A DNA stretch of 64,000 bases from RDXT01 sp033765305 (GCA_033765305.1 JANRID010000067.1:62001-126000); one strand, 5' to 3'; counted from the stretch's first letter, positions 44,127 to 54,075 are shown. The notes: generated by a model from the sequence alone, not told the origin. Made by a program: numbers and translations.

Positions 44127-46508
44127 ATGATCCAACTGTTTCGCCTGTTTCCGGCCTTGCTTCTGCTTGTCTGTCTGCTGCATCCCTCCGCCTATGCCCA
44201 GCTGTCCGTCCCGGAGGCGGAGGCCGTGTACGGCGGCAGGATCCGCTCCATCACGGGAATTGCCACCGCAGCGGACAGCTCGCGGATCTTCATCACGACT
44301 GAAAGCGCCAATACGGCTTTTTTTGCCGATGTGTATCATCCGGGACCGGATACAGCGGTATTTTCCGCGTTCCAGCCCATGCCGGATATGAGTGCGGCAG
44401 CCAATCTGGGAAGCCAGGTAAGCGAAATCGCAGCGCATGCCGGTTCGGGCAGGCTTTTTTTCCTGCATCAGGGCCAGGTGAAAAGCGCTTCGCCGGCAGG
44501 CGGCGGCCTGCGCTCCTATCCGGGCGGCGGGCCCTCCTCGCTGCTGATCCAGGGCGACTATCTGCTGTACCTGACGGGCAACCGCCTCGTTTTCGGGCAG
44601 CTGGATGCGGCAGGGAATTTCATTCAGCCGCCGGCCTCGCCGTATATCTTCTCCGGCCCTGGTCCGGGGCCCGGGGTGCCGCGCATGGCCGTAAGTCCGC
44701 TCAGCGGATTGCTCTATCTGTATCTGGGCGGCGCATCGCCCAAGCTGTTCGTCAGCTCCGACCCGTATGATGCGATCAAATCGACCACCGTATTTGCCGA
44801 TATTTCGCCGGCAGGCCTGCCGGCCTGGGGCGAGTGGCGGGCCTTCGGCATCGGCCCCGACGGGCGGCTCTTCATCGCCGGCTCCGACTTCAGCCATAAA
44901 ACCCTGGCCTATTCGGACGACGGCACGGCCTGGACTGCGTATCGGCTGCCCTTCGGCGGCGCCCCCGGCGAAATCCTGAGCTTCGGCGGCGATTCCGCTT
45001 CGTATTACGTGTATTACGCCAATGCCTACAATTCCTCCCAGGGCGACAGCTGCTGCTGGCAGGGGTTCGGGATTCCGGGCGGATTTGAAACGCACCCCAA
45101 CGACGGCGCCGTGTATGCCGATCCCGCAGGCCCGCGCGTGGTGTACATGACTACGGATCAGGGGATTGGAGCTTCGGTGAATGGCGGAAGCCGCATCTTT
45201 GAAATCAACGACGGGGTGGAGGCCGTGCAGGTGAATGATTTCGCCATGCACCTTTCGGATAAAAACCACGCCTGGATCGCCTCGAAGGCCGGGGTCCGCA
45301 AGGTGTCCGATTACCGGAGCAGCCCGGTGTGGAGCCCGGCCATGTTCCCCAACGGCGACGGCTCGCCGTACTATTCCGTCGCAATGGCGGGCACAGATCC
45401 GGACAAAGCATATGCAGGAAATGTGCGGGTGTATAAAACGGGCAATGGCGGCGCTTCCTGGCGCCGGGTATTCTCCGCCGAGCTGGCCCCTTACAACTAT
45501 GCCAGCGCAGGCACCCCGGCCACGGGCGCAGCATGGGTGACGTCCATCGCGGTATGCGAGTGGGACACCAGCATCGTATTTGCGGGCTACGCCATTGACG
45601 GCAGCGATGAAGGAGGCCTGTTTTACTCGATGGACGGCGGCGCAAGCTGGAGCCAGCTGCTGCTGGAGGCCAGCGCTGTAGGCAAAGACGTGGACGTGCG
45701 GGACATCGTATTCAGCCAGGAGGGAGGCAGCACCGTGGTCTATGCCGGGGTGAGCTACGACCTTTCGAGTCCGCAGGGCCGCAGCGTATACCGCGTCGAG
45801 CAGGTAGCCGGCAGCTGGGTGGTGTCGCAGGATATGGACGGCGCCGGCACGAGCACCGGAAGCCCGATTACAGCCACCATTACCTCGCTGTACCGCAGCA
45901 GCACCGGCGACACGCTGGCCGCCTGCGGCACCGATGCCGGGATCAACCATCCGGTGGCATACTACAAGATCCTGAGCGGCAGCGGGCAGTGGACGCCGTT
46001 TGCCACTTCCGGGTTTCCGTTTTTCCCCGGCAAGCAGGGGAAAGCCGTCACCATCGGCAAGGATACGGTGTATGTGGCGGTGGACCATGAGGTCTATCTG
46101 CTGGCTGCGGGCAGCAGCACATGGATCAAGGGATACACCTATCCCAACGGCACCCAGATCCAGTTTCTGTTCTACGACGAACTGCTGGTAGGCACCGGCA
46201 CGGGCCTGTACGGCCATGACGGGATTGCAGGGGGCAGCACCGCCGCGGAGCCGGCGCGGGTGAGCGGGCTGCGGGTATCGCCCAATCCGGTCTCCGGCAT
46301 GCCGCTGCGCGTAAGCTGGGACAATGCCCCCGCGGGCCCTGCATCTGCTGTCCTCCGCGACCTGAGCGGGCGCGTGCTGCACATCCGGAAGACGGCCTAT
46401 TCGGGGGACATCGAGCTGCCTGCTGCATGGTTTGGCACGCCAGGGGTCTATCTGCTTGAAATTCAAGCTGGAAACAGAAGAGAAACCGTGCGGGTTCTCG
46501 TCCGCTGA
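44127..46508 (+). CDS. BNR/sialidase-like beta-propeller protein with T9SS sorting domain
   Basis: 793 residues. Signal peptide ending AYAQ. Repeated beta-propeller-like segments with BNR-style Asp boxes (SDDGTAWTAY, SMDGGASWSQ, KTGNGGASWRR) fill about 60-690. They resemble the glycosidase/photosystem-stability type propellers, but the sialidase catalytic Arg triad is not evident. The last 80 residues are a type IX secretion C-terminal domain (VSPNPVSGMPLRVSW, GVYLLEIQAGNRRETVRVLV). Probably exported and attached or released at the surface; role unknown. Confidence 0.82.
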   Translation: MIQLFRLFPALLLLVCLLHPSAYAQLSVPEAEAVYGGRIRSITGIATAADSSRIFITTESANTAFFADVYHPGPDTAVFSAFQPMPDMSAAANLGSQVSEIAAHAGSGRLFFLHQGQVKSASPAGGGLRSYPGGGPSSLLIQGDYLLYLTGNRLVFGQLDAAGNFIQPPASPYIFSGPGPGPGVPRMAVSPLSGLLYLYLGGASPKLFVSSDPYDAIKSTTVFADISPAGLPAWGEWRAFGIGPDGRLFIAGSDFSHKTLAYSDDGTAWTAYRLPFGGAPGEILSFGGDSASYYVYYANAYNSSQGDSCCWQGFGIPGGFETHPNDGAVYADPAGPRVVYMTTDQGIGASVNGGSRIFEINDGVEAVQVNDFAMHLSDKNHAWIASKAGVRKVSDYRSSPVWSPAMFPNGDGSPYYSVAMAGTDPDKAYAGNVRVYKTGNGGASWRRVFSAELAPYNYASAGTPATGAAWVTSIAVCEWDTSIVFAGYAIDGSDEGGLFYSMDGGASWSQLLLEASAVGKDVDVRDIVFSQEGGSTVVYAGVSYDLSSPQGRSVYRVEQVAGSWVVSQDMDGAGTSTGSPITATITSLYRSSTGDTLAACGTDAGINHPVAYYKILSGSGQWTPFATSGFPFFPGKQGKAVTIGKDTVYVAVDHEVYLLAAGSSTWIKGYTYPNGTQIQFLFYDELLVGTGTGLYGHDGIAGGSTAAEPARVSGLRVSPNPVSGMPLRVSWDNAPAGPASAVLRDLSGRVLHIRKTAYSGDIELPAAWFGTPGVYLLEIQAGNRRETVRVLVR

Positions 46509-46725
46509 GCGGACGGGCACTACTGCGGGTGCAGCCCTGCCAGCAGCAGGATCTGCGCCCGCAGTTTGCCATTCCGGACGAAGCTGCGTTTATTGCCTGC
46601 CCGGACCGGTGCCCCGGCAAGCTGGATGTTAATGCGGATTTAACAATCAGGTAACATGCGCCTGACATAAAACCGGAATTTTGAACCGGGCGTTCCCTCA
46701 ACTCCCTAACCACAGTAACTGCCTC

Positions 46726-49700
46726 ATGACAAAAGCATTACGTTTTCTGTCCATGTGTGCTGCGCTCATCCTGGCCCTGGGCCGGACAGGTGCGCAGACC
46801 ACCGGTGACCTTGCGTTCACCGGATTCAACGCGGACGGCACAGACGGCTTCGCGTTTGTGACCTTCGTGGATATCCCGGCGAATACGCCCATCTGGTTTA
46901 CGGATGAAGAATGGAACGGCACCGCATTCGGCACCGGCGAAGGCGATGTGGTATGGTCCAACCCCGCCATCACGCCTGCCGGTACAGTGGTGTATCTGTC
47001 GGCGGTATCTACCGCTGCTCCGGCGGCTACGCTGGGCACGGCAGCCCTGGGCACCACGCCGGCCGCCGGGCCCAACCTGAGCGGCACGGACGAGGGCCTG
47101 TACGCCTACCTGGGCGCGCAGCGCGCCCCCACGGTGTTTCTGAGCGCCATTGCCAATGCCGCCTGGGGCGGCGCGCCCGGCCAGCTGACCAACACCGGCC
47201 TGACCGCAGGCGCCACAGCCTTCGAGCTTCCGTCCGCCATCGACATCGGCGCCTACAACGCACCCCGCAACAACCAGCCGGTTTTCAGCCAGTACCTTGC
47301 GCAGGTGTACAGCACCTCCAACTGGATTACCCAGGACGGCGGCGGCAACCAGGACCAGGACGGTACCCAGCCGGATATCCCCTTCGATACCGCGCCGTTT
47401 ACCCTGTCGAGTGGAGATGTGGCTCCGCCTGTGGCTACAGCCGCAACCATGACTTCGCTCGGTACGTTTACCGTTGCCTTCAGCGAAACGGTTGACCCCT
47501 CCACCGCAACCAACCTGAGCAATTATGCCTTTGCACCGGCGCTGACGATTACTGGGGCAGTGCTCAATACCGCAGGGACCACGGTCACCCTCACAGCAGG
47601 CCCGGGCACCATCGGGGTGTTTTATACCCTGACGGTCAGCGGCGTGCAGGATACTGCCGGCAATACCATGACCAACCCGGCCAGCTTTACCCTGGTGTTC
47701 AACAACAGCACCCCGCAGCTGGTCTTCACCGAAATCATGTACGACGAGCCCAGCGACTCCGACTCGCTCGACTTCGTCGAAATCTTCAACGCAGGCCTGA
47801 CCCCGGCAGTCCTGGGCGGCCTGCGGGTGACCAATGGCATTTCCTACACCTTCCCGCAGACCACGCTGGCGCCCGGCGCCACCTACCTCATCGCAGCCAA
47901 TGACAATGCGGCGGTCGCATTCTACGGCGCCAGCTTCGACCAGTATGCAGGCGCCGTGTCCAACGGCGGCGAGACCTTCGACATCGTGAACACCGACGGC
48001 ACGATCGTCGAGACGGTGACCTATGACGATGTGGCACCCTGGCCACTGGGTCCGCCCAACCCCAACGGCGACGGCCCCTCCATCGAGGTGATCGATCCGT
48101 ATTCGGACAACAACAACCCCGCCAACTGGAAGATTTCCGGCAATCTCATCGGCACCTCCAATGCCGGGGAGCCGATCTTCGCTACGCCGGGCACGGTAAC
48201 CCTGGCTACAAGCCCGCTGGTGTCGTTCACCACGGCCCGGCAGGTGGTTTCCGAAACTGCCGGAACGGTGACGGTGGGCGTAGGCCTGACGGTGCCCAAC
48301 TTCCTCTCCGCAGAGGTGGAGGTGGCGCTGGCCGGCTTTGCGACGGCCGGCAGCGGCGACTTCGCCTTCACGGCGGATACCCTGGTATTTGCGCCCGGCG
48401 CAGCCGATACGCTCTTCATCACCATTCCCGTCACCAACGACAGCGATGCAGAGCAGGATGAGTACTTCGCCCTGAAGCTCACCCCGCTGACCAATGCCGA
48501 TCCGGGCGGCGTGCTGTTTCAGACCATCTATATCACGGATGACGACCGCCTGGCTCCGGCACCTTCGCAGGAAATCGCCCTGTCGCTGCTGGGCAGCTAC
48601 AGCAACGGCGCCGCTTCCGGCAACTCCGCCGAGATCGTGGCCTTCGATGCAGCCAGCGACCGCCTCTTCATTGCCAATTCCATCGGCAACAAGCTGGACA
48701 TCGTCGATTTCACCAACCCGGCCGCTCCGGCTGCGGTAACGTCGGTCGATCTGGACCCCTACGGGGAAATCAACAGCGCCGCCGCCTACAACGGCCTGAT
48801 TGCCGTGGCGCTCGGCAACGACACTTCCTACCTGAACGGCACCATTGCCTTCTTCGACACCAACGGCGTCTTCCTCAAGCAGGTGACCGCAGGCGCGCTG
48901 CCGGACATGATCACCTTCACGCCGGACGGGCAGAAGGTGCTGACCGCCAATGAAGGCGAGCCGTCGGCCAATTACCTGAACGATCCGGAAGGCTCCGTAA
49001 CGATTGTAGATCTTTCGGGCGGCATTGCCGGCCTGACCCAGGCCAATGTGAGCACGGCCACCTTCACGGCCTTCAACGGCCAGGAAGCTGCGCTGCGTGC
49101 CGCCGGCATCCGCATCTTCGGCCCCAACGCTACGGCAGCCCAGGACTTCGAGCCGGAGTACATTGCCCTCTCGCCCGACGGTGCGACGGCATGGGTTACC
49201 CTCCAGGAAAACAACGCTGTCGCGGTGCTGAATGTCAATACTGCCACGATCACAAGCGTGCTTCCGCTCGGCTACAAGGACCACAGCCTGCCCGGCAACG
49301 GCCTCGACGGCAGCAACAGCGGCTCCGACATTCTCATCTCCAACTATCCGGTGAAGGGCATGTACCTGCCAGATGCCATCGCCTCCTTCCAGATCGGCGG
49401 CCAGACCTATCTGATCACCGCCAATGAAGGGGATGCGCGCGATTACGACGGCTACAGCGAAGAGTCCCAGATCAACGGATCGGATTATCCGCTGGATTCC
49501 GCTGCATTCCCCAGCCGGGACCTCCTCAGGGCAGCGATCGGCCCGCTCAAGACCACGCTCAGCCAGGGCGATACCGACAACGACGGCGACTTCGACGAAA
49601 TCTACGTCTTCGGCGGCCGCTCCTTTACGATCTGGAACGGCGCCACCGGCGCGCTGGTGTACGACTCCGGCGACCATATGGAGCTGATCACCGAGCAGGA

Positions 49701-51993
49701 TCCGGTATTCTCCGCTATTTTCAACGCCAGCAACACCAACAATACCCGCAAAAACCGCTCCGACGACAAAGGACCGGAGCCTGAAGGGGTGGTGACCGGC
49801 GTGGTCAACGGCAATACCTATGCATTCGTAGCCCTGGAGCGCATCGGCGGGGTGATGGTGTTCAATGTGAACAACCCCGCAGCGCCGGTTTTTGTGCAGT
49901 ACGTCAACAACCGCAGCACCACGGCCGTTGCAGGCGACCGCGGCGCGGAGGGCATCATCTTTGTCCCCGCAGCGCAAAGCCCGAACGGCAAGAACCTGGT
50001 CATCGTGGCTAACGAAATCAGCAGCACGCTCTCGGTATTCGAGATCGACGCGGTGGAGCTGGAGCAGTACCAGCTCTTCAATTCGCCGCTGATCACCAGC
50101 TACAACGGCATCGACATCCGCGAGGCGGGCTTCTCCGGCCTGCACTACATCCCCGGCACCGACGGAGAATTCCTGGTACATGGCGACCGCGGGCCGAACG
50201 TATCCGCCAATGCCAACCCCCTGGCCGCTGGCCAGACGGTGATCCTGTTCCCGCAGCCTGCCTATGTGCCGAAGGTTCACCGCGTGAAGGCGCAGGGCGA
50301 CTCTCTGCAGCTCATGCAGACCTGGACCATCAAGCGCCCCGACGGCACGGGCTCCAGCGGCCTGCCCAACCCCGCCGGACAAGGCGGCACCGGCGAAATC
50401 GCCTGGAGCGACAACAACGGAACGGTGGTAGCGCCCGATGTATGGGGCATCGATCCGGAAGGCATCGTGGAAGCGCCCGATGGGACGTATTGGATCTGCG
50501 AGGAGTATGGCGTAACGGTCTGGCATCTGGATGAAAACTTCCAGGTCATCGACCGCTATACCCCCTATGGAGCTTCGCCAGACAACCTGCCCATTGACAG
50601 CGTGTTCAAAAAGCGCCGCGCCAACCGGGGATTTGAAGGGGTAGCCCTGACGCCCAACGGCAAGGTCTACGCATTTATCCAATCCCCGATGAATAACCCC
50701 GGCGCAACAGCCGGCAACAACTCCCGCCTGATCCGGATTCTGGAGCTCGATCCTGCAACGGGCAGCACGCGCATGTTCGGCTATGAGTTTCAGCCCCCGG
50801 TAGGCGGCAGCGGCGGCATCCGCACCCGCGACTGGAAACTCGGCGATGCAGCGGCAATCAACAACTTCGAGTTCCTGGTGCTTGAGCATGCCGAGCGCGG
50901 AGCAGCCAATGTGAAGGAAGTGTACAAGGTCGATATCCGCAATGCGACCCCGCTCACCAGCGACAACTTCGGCGGCCTGACCTTTGAGCAGCTGCTCGAT
51001 GCGCAGACGGCTGCCGCGAATGGAGTTCAGGTGGTGGAGAAAACCCGTTATCTGGATCTGCTCCGCAACGGCTGGGATCTGACCCACGACAAGCCGGAAG
51101 GCCTGACGATCATCGATCCGTCCACCATTGCGGTTGTCAACGACAACGACTTCGGCATCGCATCGCCCAACGAGGACGGCAACATCGTTGCCACCGGACG
51201 CACCACCAAGCTCTACCGCTACACGATTCCGGCTTCTATCCAGGAGCCGCTGGATCTGTGCCGCGCCGCTGTGGTGACGGCATCTGCCGACAGCGTGTGC
51301 GAAGGCACGGCAGTCACCCTGAGCGTGACCCCCGTGGACGGCGCTGGCTATACCTGGCGCAACGGCACGACCGTCCTGAGCGCGGCCGCGCCTACGGTCA
51401 GCGTGACGGAAAGCGGTCTCTACACCGTCGAAATCACCGGTGTGCCGGAATGCGCTTCCGTGTCGCCCGCAGTAGCGGTACAGGTGCTCGAAGCGCCTGC
51501 AATTGCCCTGGGCAACGATACTACGATCTGCGTCGGCGGATCGGTGACGCTGAATGCAGGCGCAGGCTTCGCCTCCTATGCCTGGTCCACCGGCGCTGCT
51601 ACGCCGGGCATCACCCTCGCGGGCAGCAGCCTCGCCGCCGGCCCGAACGAAATCCGCGTGACGGCCCTCACCGCCGAGGGCTGCGAAGCCCGCGACACGG
51701 TCACCGTGCGCGTGGAGGTGTGCAGCAGCGTGGATCCGGATGCAGCCCTCGCCCTGTCGGTATTCCCCAATCCGGCCCGGACCCTCGTCCAGATCGAAGC
51801 CGAGGGCCTGCAAGCCGGCACGGTGCTCGTCCGGATGACGACGCCCGACGGGCGCGAAGTGTACAGCCGGCGCGTAGCCGCTGCTGCCTCGTTCCGCCAT
51901 ACGGTACCGGTATCTGTGCTGCCGGCAGGCATCTACCTGCTGCAGGTGACCGACGGCATCCGGAGCGGGTGGAGCAAAATATCCGTAGAATAA
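46726..51993 (+). CDS. 1755-residue multidomain T9SS-exported protein (Ig-like, lamin-tail, Calx-beta, choice-of-anchor I, phytase-like)
   Basis: Signal peptide, then about 25-170 a beta domain (TGDLAFTGFNADGTDGFAFV); 235-325 SbsA-like Ig fold (TSLGTFTVAFSETVDPSTATNLSNYAF); 331-478 lamin-tail domain (LVFTEIMYDEPSDSDSLDFVEIFNAG); 495-607 Calx-beta (VSETAGTVTVGVGL, EVEVALAG); 615-1112 the choice-of-anchor I propeller (NSAEIVAFDAASDRLFIANS, TANEGEPS, TANEGDARDYDGY); 1118-1505 esterase-like phytase domain (AGFSGLHYIPGTDGEFLVHGDRGP, IDPEGIVEAPDGTYWICEEYG); 1508-1660 Ig/PKD-like; and a T9SS sorting tail (LSVFPNPARTLVQIEAEG). Cell-surface or secreted, perhaps a phosphoester hydrolase. Catalysis is inferred from fold only. 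Confidence 0.88.
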   Translation: MTKALRFLSMCAALILALGRTGAQTTGDLAFTGFNADGTDGFAFVTFVDIPANTPIWFTDEEWNGTAFGTGEGDVVWSNPAITPAGTVVYLSAVSTAAPAATLGTAALGTTPAAGPNLSGTDEGLYAYLGAQRAPTVFLSAIANAAWGGAPGQLTNTGLTAGATAFELPSAIDIGAYNAPRNNQPVFSQYLAQVYSTSNWITQDGGGNQDQDGTQPDIPFDTAPFTLSSGDVAPPVATAATMTSLGTFTVAFSETVDPSTATNLSNYAFAPALTITGAVLNTAGTTVTLTAGPGTIGVFYTLTVSGVQDTAGNTMTNPASFTLVFNNSTPQLVFTEIMYDEPSDSDSLDFVEIFNAGLTPAVLGGLRVTNGISYTFPQTTLAPGATYLIAANDNAAVAFYGASFDQYAGAVSNGGETFDIVNTDGTIVETVTYDDVAPWPLGPPNPNGDGPSIEVIDPYSDNNNPANWKISGNLIGTSNAGEPIFATPGTVTLATSPLVSFTTARQVVSETAGTVTVGVGLTVPNFLSAEVEVALAGFATAGSGDFAFTADTLVFAPGAADTLFITIPVTNDSDAEQDEYFALKLTPLTNADPGGVLFQTIYITDDDRLAPAPSQEIALSLLGSYSNGAASGNSAEIVAFDAASDRLFIANSIGNKLDIVDFTNPAAPAAVTSVDLDPYGEINSAAAYNGLIAVALGNDTSYLNGTIAFFDTNGVFLKQVTAGALPDMITFTPDGQKVLTANEGEPSANYLNDPEGSVTIVDLSGGIAGLTQANVSTATFTAFNGQEAALRAAGIRIFGPNATAAQDFEPEYIALSPDGATAWVTLQENNAVAVLNVNTATITSVLPLGYKDHSLPGNGLDGSNSGSDILISNYPVKGMYLPDAIASFQIGGQTYLITANEGDARDYDGYSEESQINGSDYPLDSAAFPSRDLLRAAIGPLKTTLSQGDTDNDGDFDEIYVFGGRSFTIWNGATGALVYDSGDHMELITEQDPVFSAIFNASNTNNTRKNRSDDKGPEPEGVVTGVVNGNTYAFVALERIGGVMVFNVNNPAAPVFVQYVNNRSTTAVAGDRGAEGIIFVPAAQSPNGKNLVIVANEISSTLSVFEIDAVELEQYQLFNSPLITSYNGIDIREAGFSGLHYIPGTDGEFLVHGDRGPNVSANANPLAAGQTVILFPQPAYVPKVHRVKAQGDSLQLMQTWTIKRPDGTGSSGLPNPAGQGGTGEIAWSDNNGTVVAPDVWGIDPEGIVEAPDGTYWICEEYGVTVWHLDENFQVIDRYTPYGASPDNLPIDSVFKKRRANRGFEGVALTPNGKVYAFIQSPMNNPGATAGNNSRLIRILELDPATGSTRMFGYEFQPPVGGSGGIRTRDWKLGDAAAINNFEFLVLEHAERGAANVKEVYKVDIRNATPLTSDNFGGLTFEQLLDAQTAAANGVQVVEKTRYLDLLRNGWDLTHDKPEGLTIIDPSTIAVVNDNDFGIASPNEDGNIVATGRTTKLYRYTIPASIQEPLDLCRAAVVTASADSVCEGTAVTLSVTPVDGAGYTWRNGTTVLSAAAPTVSVTESGLYTVEITGVPECASVSPAVAVQVLEAPAIALGNDTTICVGGSVTLNAGAGFASYAWSTGAATPGITLAGSSLAAGPNEIRVTALTAEGCEARDTVTVRVEVCSSVDPDAALALSVFPNPARTLVQIEAEGLQAGTVLVRMTTPDGREVYSRRVAAAASFRHTVPVSVLPAGIYLLQVTDGIRSGWSKISVE

Positions 51994-52016
51994 CCGTCAC
52001 ATCATAGGTCTATCAG

Positions 52017-52055
52017 ATCTGCGCCGGCCTCCGGGCCCGGCGCAGATTTTTTTTT
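52017..52055 (+). terminator. Rho-independent terminator after the 1755-residue protein gene
   Basis: Perfect 11-base-pair stem (52017-52027 with 52037-52047), 9-base loop, followed by nine Ts. It lies 24 bases after the stop codon. Confidence 0.9.
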
Positions 52056-52097
52056 GGGCCGCAGGGAAATTGACACAAGCTGTCGCAGGTGCGGGCC

Positions 52098-52105
52098 TAT
52101 CTTTG
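52098..52105 (+). promoter_or_regulatory. Promoter -7 element (TATCTTTG) of a candidate small RNA
   Basis: Exact TAnnTTTG directly after a terminator and 72 bases upstream of a second terminator's T-run, with no gene between. The nearest TTG (52070-52072) is 25 bases upstream, longer than normal. Confidence 0.45.
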
Positions 52106-52111
52106 GCTTGC

Positions 52112-52185
52112 AACCCGGGACCTGATCCCGACGGTGCCGTGAAGACTGGGGCAGACGGGCACGCGGGTGGCCGTCTGTTTTTTTT
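52112..52185 (+). ncRNA. Candidate small RNA (about 74 nt)
   Basis: Transcription from the -7 element at 52098-52105 would start near 52112 and stop at the terminator ending 52185. The transcript would carry a hairpin CGGGA/TCCCG (52116-52130), a tiny ACGG/CCGT hairpin (52131-52140) and the terminator hairpin. There is no open reading frame. I recognise no known RNA family. It could instead be the 5' leader of the downstream gene, but it ends in a terminator 89 bases before that gene. Confidence 0.4.
52152..52185 (+). terminator. Second terminator upstream of the OmpA-family gene
   Basis: Stem CAGACGG/CCGTCTG (52152-52158 with 52171-52177) and eight Ts (52178-52185). Confidence 0.75.
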
Positions 52186-52273
52186 AGGCTGGCGTGGAAT
52201 TGACGTATCAGGCATGCCGGTCCGCAGGGAAAATCCGTAGGTTTATCTGTACATTCACCCTAATCCCTGTGCT

Positions 52274-53206
52274 ATGCTCCGGACCCTATTTCTGCTTCAG
52301 ATGCTTGGCTGGGCTGCCATTGCTGCTGCGCAGCAGCCTGCGGATGCGCCAGGCAGCTCCGACCATCCGCTGATCACGAGATTCCCCAATACCTGGATCC
52401 GTTTCTACGAGCAGCAGGCATTTGCTGCGTACCGCCTGCGGACGGGTCCGGTGGCCGCCGCCAACGGCGAGCTGGCCGCATTTCAGCCGCTGGAGGGCAA
52501 GATGACGCGTATCGTGTACCAGCATGCCAGGGGCAGCAGCTCGCTCGAGATTTTCCGCAACTACCTCGCTGCGCTCAGCCAGGCTGGATTTGAGGCGGTA
52601 TGGTCCTGCGAGGCAGCGGGCTGCGGCGGCAGATTCGGGTACAGCTACCCGGCGGACAATGCGCCGCATATCCGCTCCTACAGCCAGAACCAGCGTTATG
52701 CAGCCAGCCGGCTGGACGGCGAGGACGGCACAGTGCATGTAGCTGTGTATGCGGTGGAAACCAACGACGGCCCGGTGACCCGGCTCGACATTGTCGAACA
52801 GGCGCCGCTTCAGCTGGGGCAGATCCAGGTTACGGCAGCCCAGATGCGGCAGGATCTCAGCGGGAAGGGGAGGGCAGTGCTGTACGGCCTGCACTTTGGC
52901 ACCAACGAATCGGCCCTGCGCCCGGAATCCCGTCCCGCCCTGGACGAAATTGCCATCCTGCTGCGCAATGACCCGTCGCTGAAGGTATTTGTCGTAGGCC
53001 ATACCGACCAGGACGGCGGCCTGGAGTTCAATCTGCAGCTCTCCCTGCGGCGCGCCGAGGCGGTCGTCCAGACGCTGACGGCAGATTACGGAATTGCCCC
53101 GGAACGCCTTGCAGCAAAAGGGCTTGCATACCTCTCGCCGGTGGCTTCCAGCAGCACCGAAGCCGGAAAGGCCCGCAACCGGCGGGTGGAGCTGGTGGAG
53201 CAATAG
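52274..53206 (+). CDS. OmpA family protein with N-terminal DUF4892-like domain
   Basis: 310 residues. Signal peptide (LRTLFLLQMLGWAAIAAAQ), a DUF4892-like domain (about 30-185: LITRFPNTWIRFYEQQAFAAYRL, FRNYLAALSQAGFEAVWSC) and a C-terminal OmpA peptidoglycan-binding domain (about 200-310: LHFGTNESALRPESRPALDEIA, VVGHTDQDG, NLQLSLRRAEAVVQTL, RRVELVEQ). Likely ties the outer membrane to the cell wall. It stands alone after two terminators. Confidence 0.9.
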   Translation: MLRTLFLLQMLGWAAIAAAQQPADAPGSSDHPLITRFPNTWIRFYEQQAFAAYRLRTGPVAAANGELAAFQPLEGKMTRIVYQHARGSSSLEIFRNYLAALSQAGFEAVWSCEAAGCGGRFGYSYPADNAPHIRSYSQNQRYAASRLDGEDGTVHVAVYAVETNDGPVTRLDIVEQAPLQLGQIQVTAAQMRQDLSGKGRAVLYGLHFGTNESALRPESRPALDEIAILLRNDPSLKVFVVGHTDQDGGLEFNLQLSLRRAEAVVQTLTADYGIAPERLAAKGLAYLSPVASSSTEAGKARNRRVELVEQ

Positions 53207-53229
53207 CCAACCTCCCGGCTGCAATTCCG

Positions 53230-53237
53230 TATCTTCG
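53230..53237 (+). promoter_or_regulatory. -7 element (TATCTTCG) of the AIM24-family gene
   Basis: 7 of 8 to TAnnTTTG, 28 bases before the ATG. No TTG at the standard distance. Confidence 0.4.
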
Positions 53238-53265
53238 GACTCATACCCTCAATGCGTAACCCCTG

Positions 53266-54054
53266 ATGAAAAGCAATCACGAAATCGACTTTCAGATCTT
53301 CGGCGAGGAGATGCAGTTCGTGGAAATCGAACTGGATCCCGGAGAATCGGTGATCGCCGAGTCCGGCAGCTTCATGATGATGGATCCCGAAGTGCAGATG
53401 GAAACCATCTTCGGCGACGGTTCCTCTTCTGCCGGGCAAAGCGGGCTGTTCGGAAAGCTCCTCAGCGCCGGCAAGCGCCTGGTGACCGGCGAAAGCCTCT
53501 TTATGACGATGTTTACCCATGCCGGCGCGCGCGGCAAGCGCAAGGTTTCCTTCGCTTCGCCCTATCCGGGCCGCATCATCCCCCTGGACCTGCACCTGCT
53601 CAACGGCAAAGTCATCTGCCAGAAGGATGCGTTCCTGTGCGCAGCCAGGGGCGTATCGGTGGGCATCGAGTTTCAGCGCAAGCTGGGCACGGGCCTTTTC
53701 GGCGGCGAAGGCTTCATCATGCAGAAGCTGGAAGGCGACGGCATGGCCTTCGTGCATGCAGGCGGGCACATTGTAGAGCGCATGCTGGAGTCGGGCGAAA
53801 CGCTCCGCGTGGATACGGGCTGCCTGGTGGCCATGGCCAGCACCGTGGACTACGACATCGAGTTTGTCAAAGGCATCCGGAATGCAGTCTTCGGCGGCGA
53901 AGGGCTCTTCTTCGCCACCCTGACCGGCCCCGGAAAAGTCTGGATCCAGACGCTGCCCATCAGCCGCCTGGCCAGCCGCATCATGCAGTACGGTTCTCCG
54001 CTCGGGCGCAAGGACCAGGGCGGGGTGCTGGGCAGCCTCCTCAACGGCGACTGA
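53266..54054 (+). CDS. AIM24/TIGR00266 family protein
   Basis: 262 residues, all-beta with the glycine-rich AIM24 pattern: ELDPGESVIAESGSFMMMD, FFATLTGPGKVWIQTLPISRLASRI at the end, and GEGFIMQKLEGDGMAFVHAGG in the middle. No signal peptide; cytoplasmic. The bacterial family is common and of unknown function, perhaps membrane-associated. A terminator follows 22 bases after the stop. Confidence 0.92.
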   Translation: MKSNHEIDFQIFGEEMQFVEIELDPGESVIAESGSFMMMDPEVQMETIFGDGSSSAGQSGLFGKLLSAGKRLVTGESLFMTMFTHAGARGKRKVSFASPYPGRIIPLDLHLLNGKVICQKDAFLCAARGVSVGIEFQRKLGTGLFGGEGFIMQKLEGDGMAFVHAGGHIVERMLESGETLRVDTGCLVAMASTVDYDIEFVKGIRNAVFGGEGLFFATLTGPGKVWIQTLPISRLASRIMQYGSPLGRKDQGGVLGSLLNGD

Positions 54055-54075
54055 CGCCTCCCGGGCCGAATACCT

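Noticed and set aside
44091..46520. 809-codon minus-strand frame opposite the BNR-type T9SS protein
   Set aside because: Shadow of a GC-rich coding region; no motif or signal.
46738..51900. 1720-codon open frame on the minus strand opposite the large T9SS protein
   Set aside because: It is a mirror of high-GC codon bias. The product is low-complexity Ala/Gly/Arg/Val without domains, while the plus-strand protein has a signal peptide and ordered domains.
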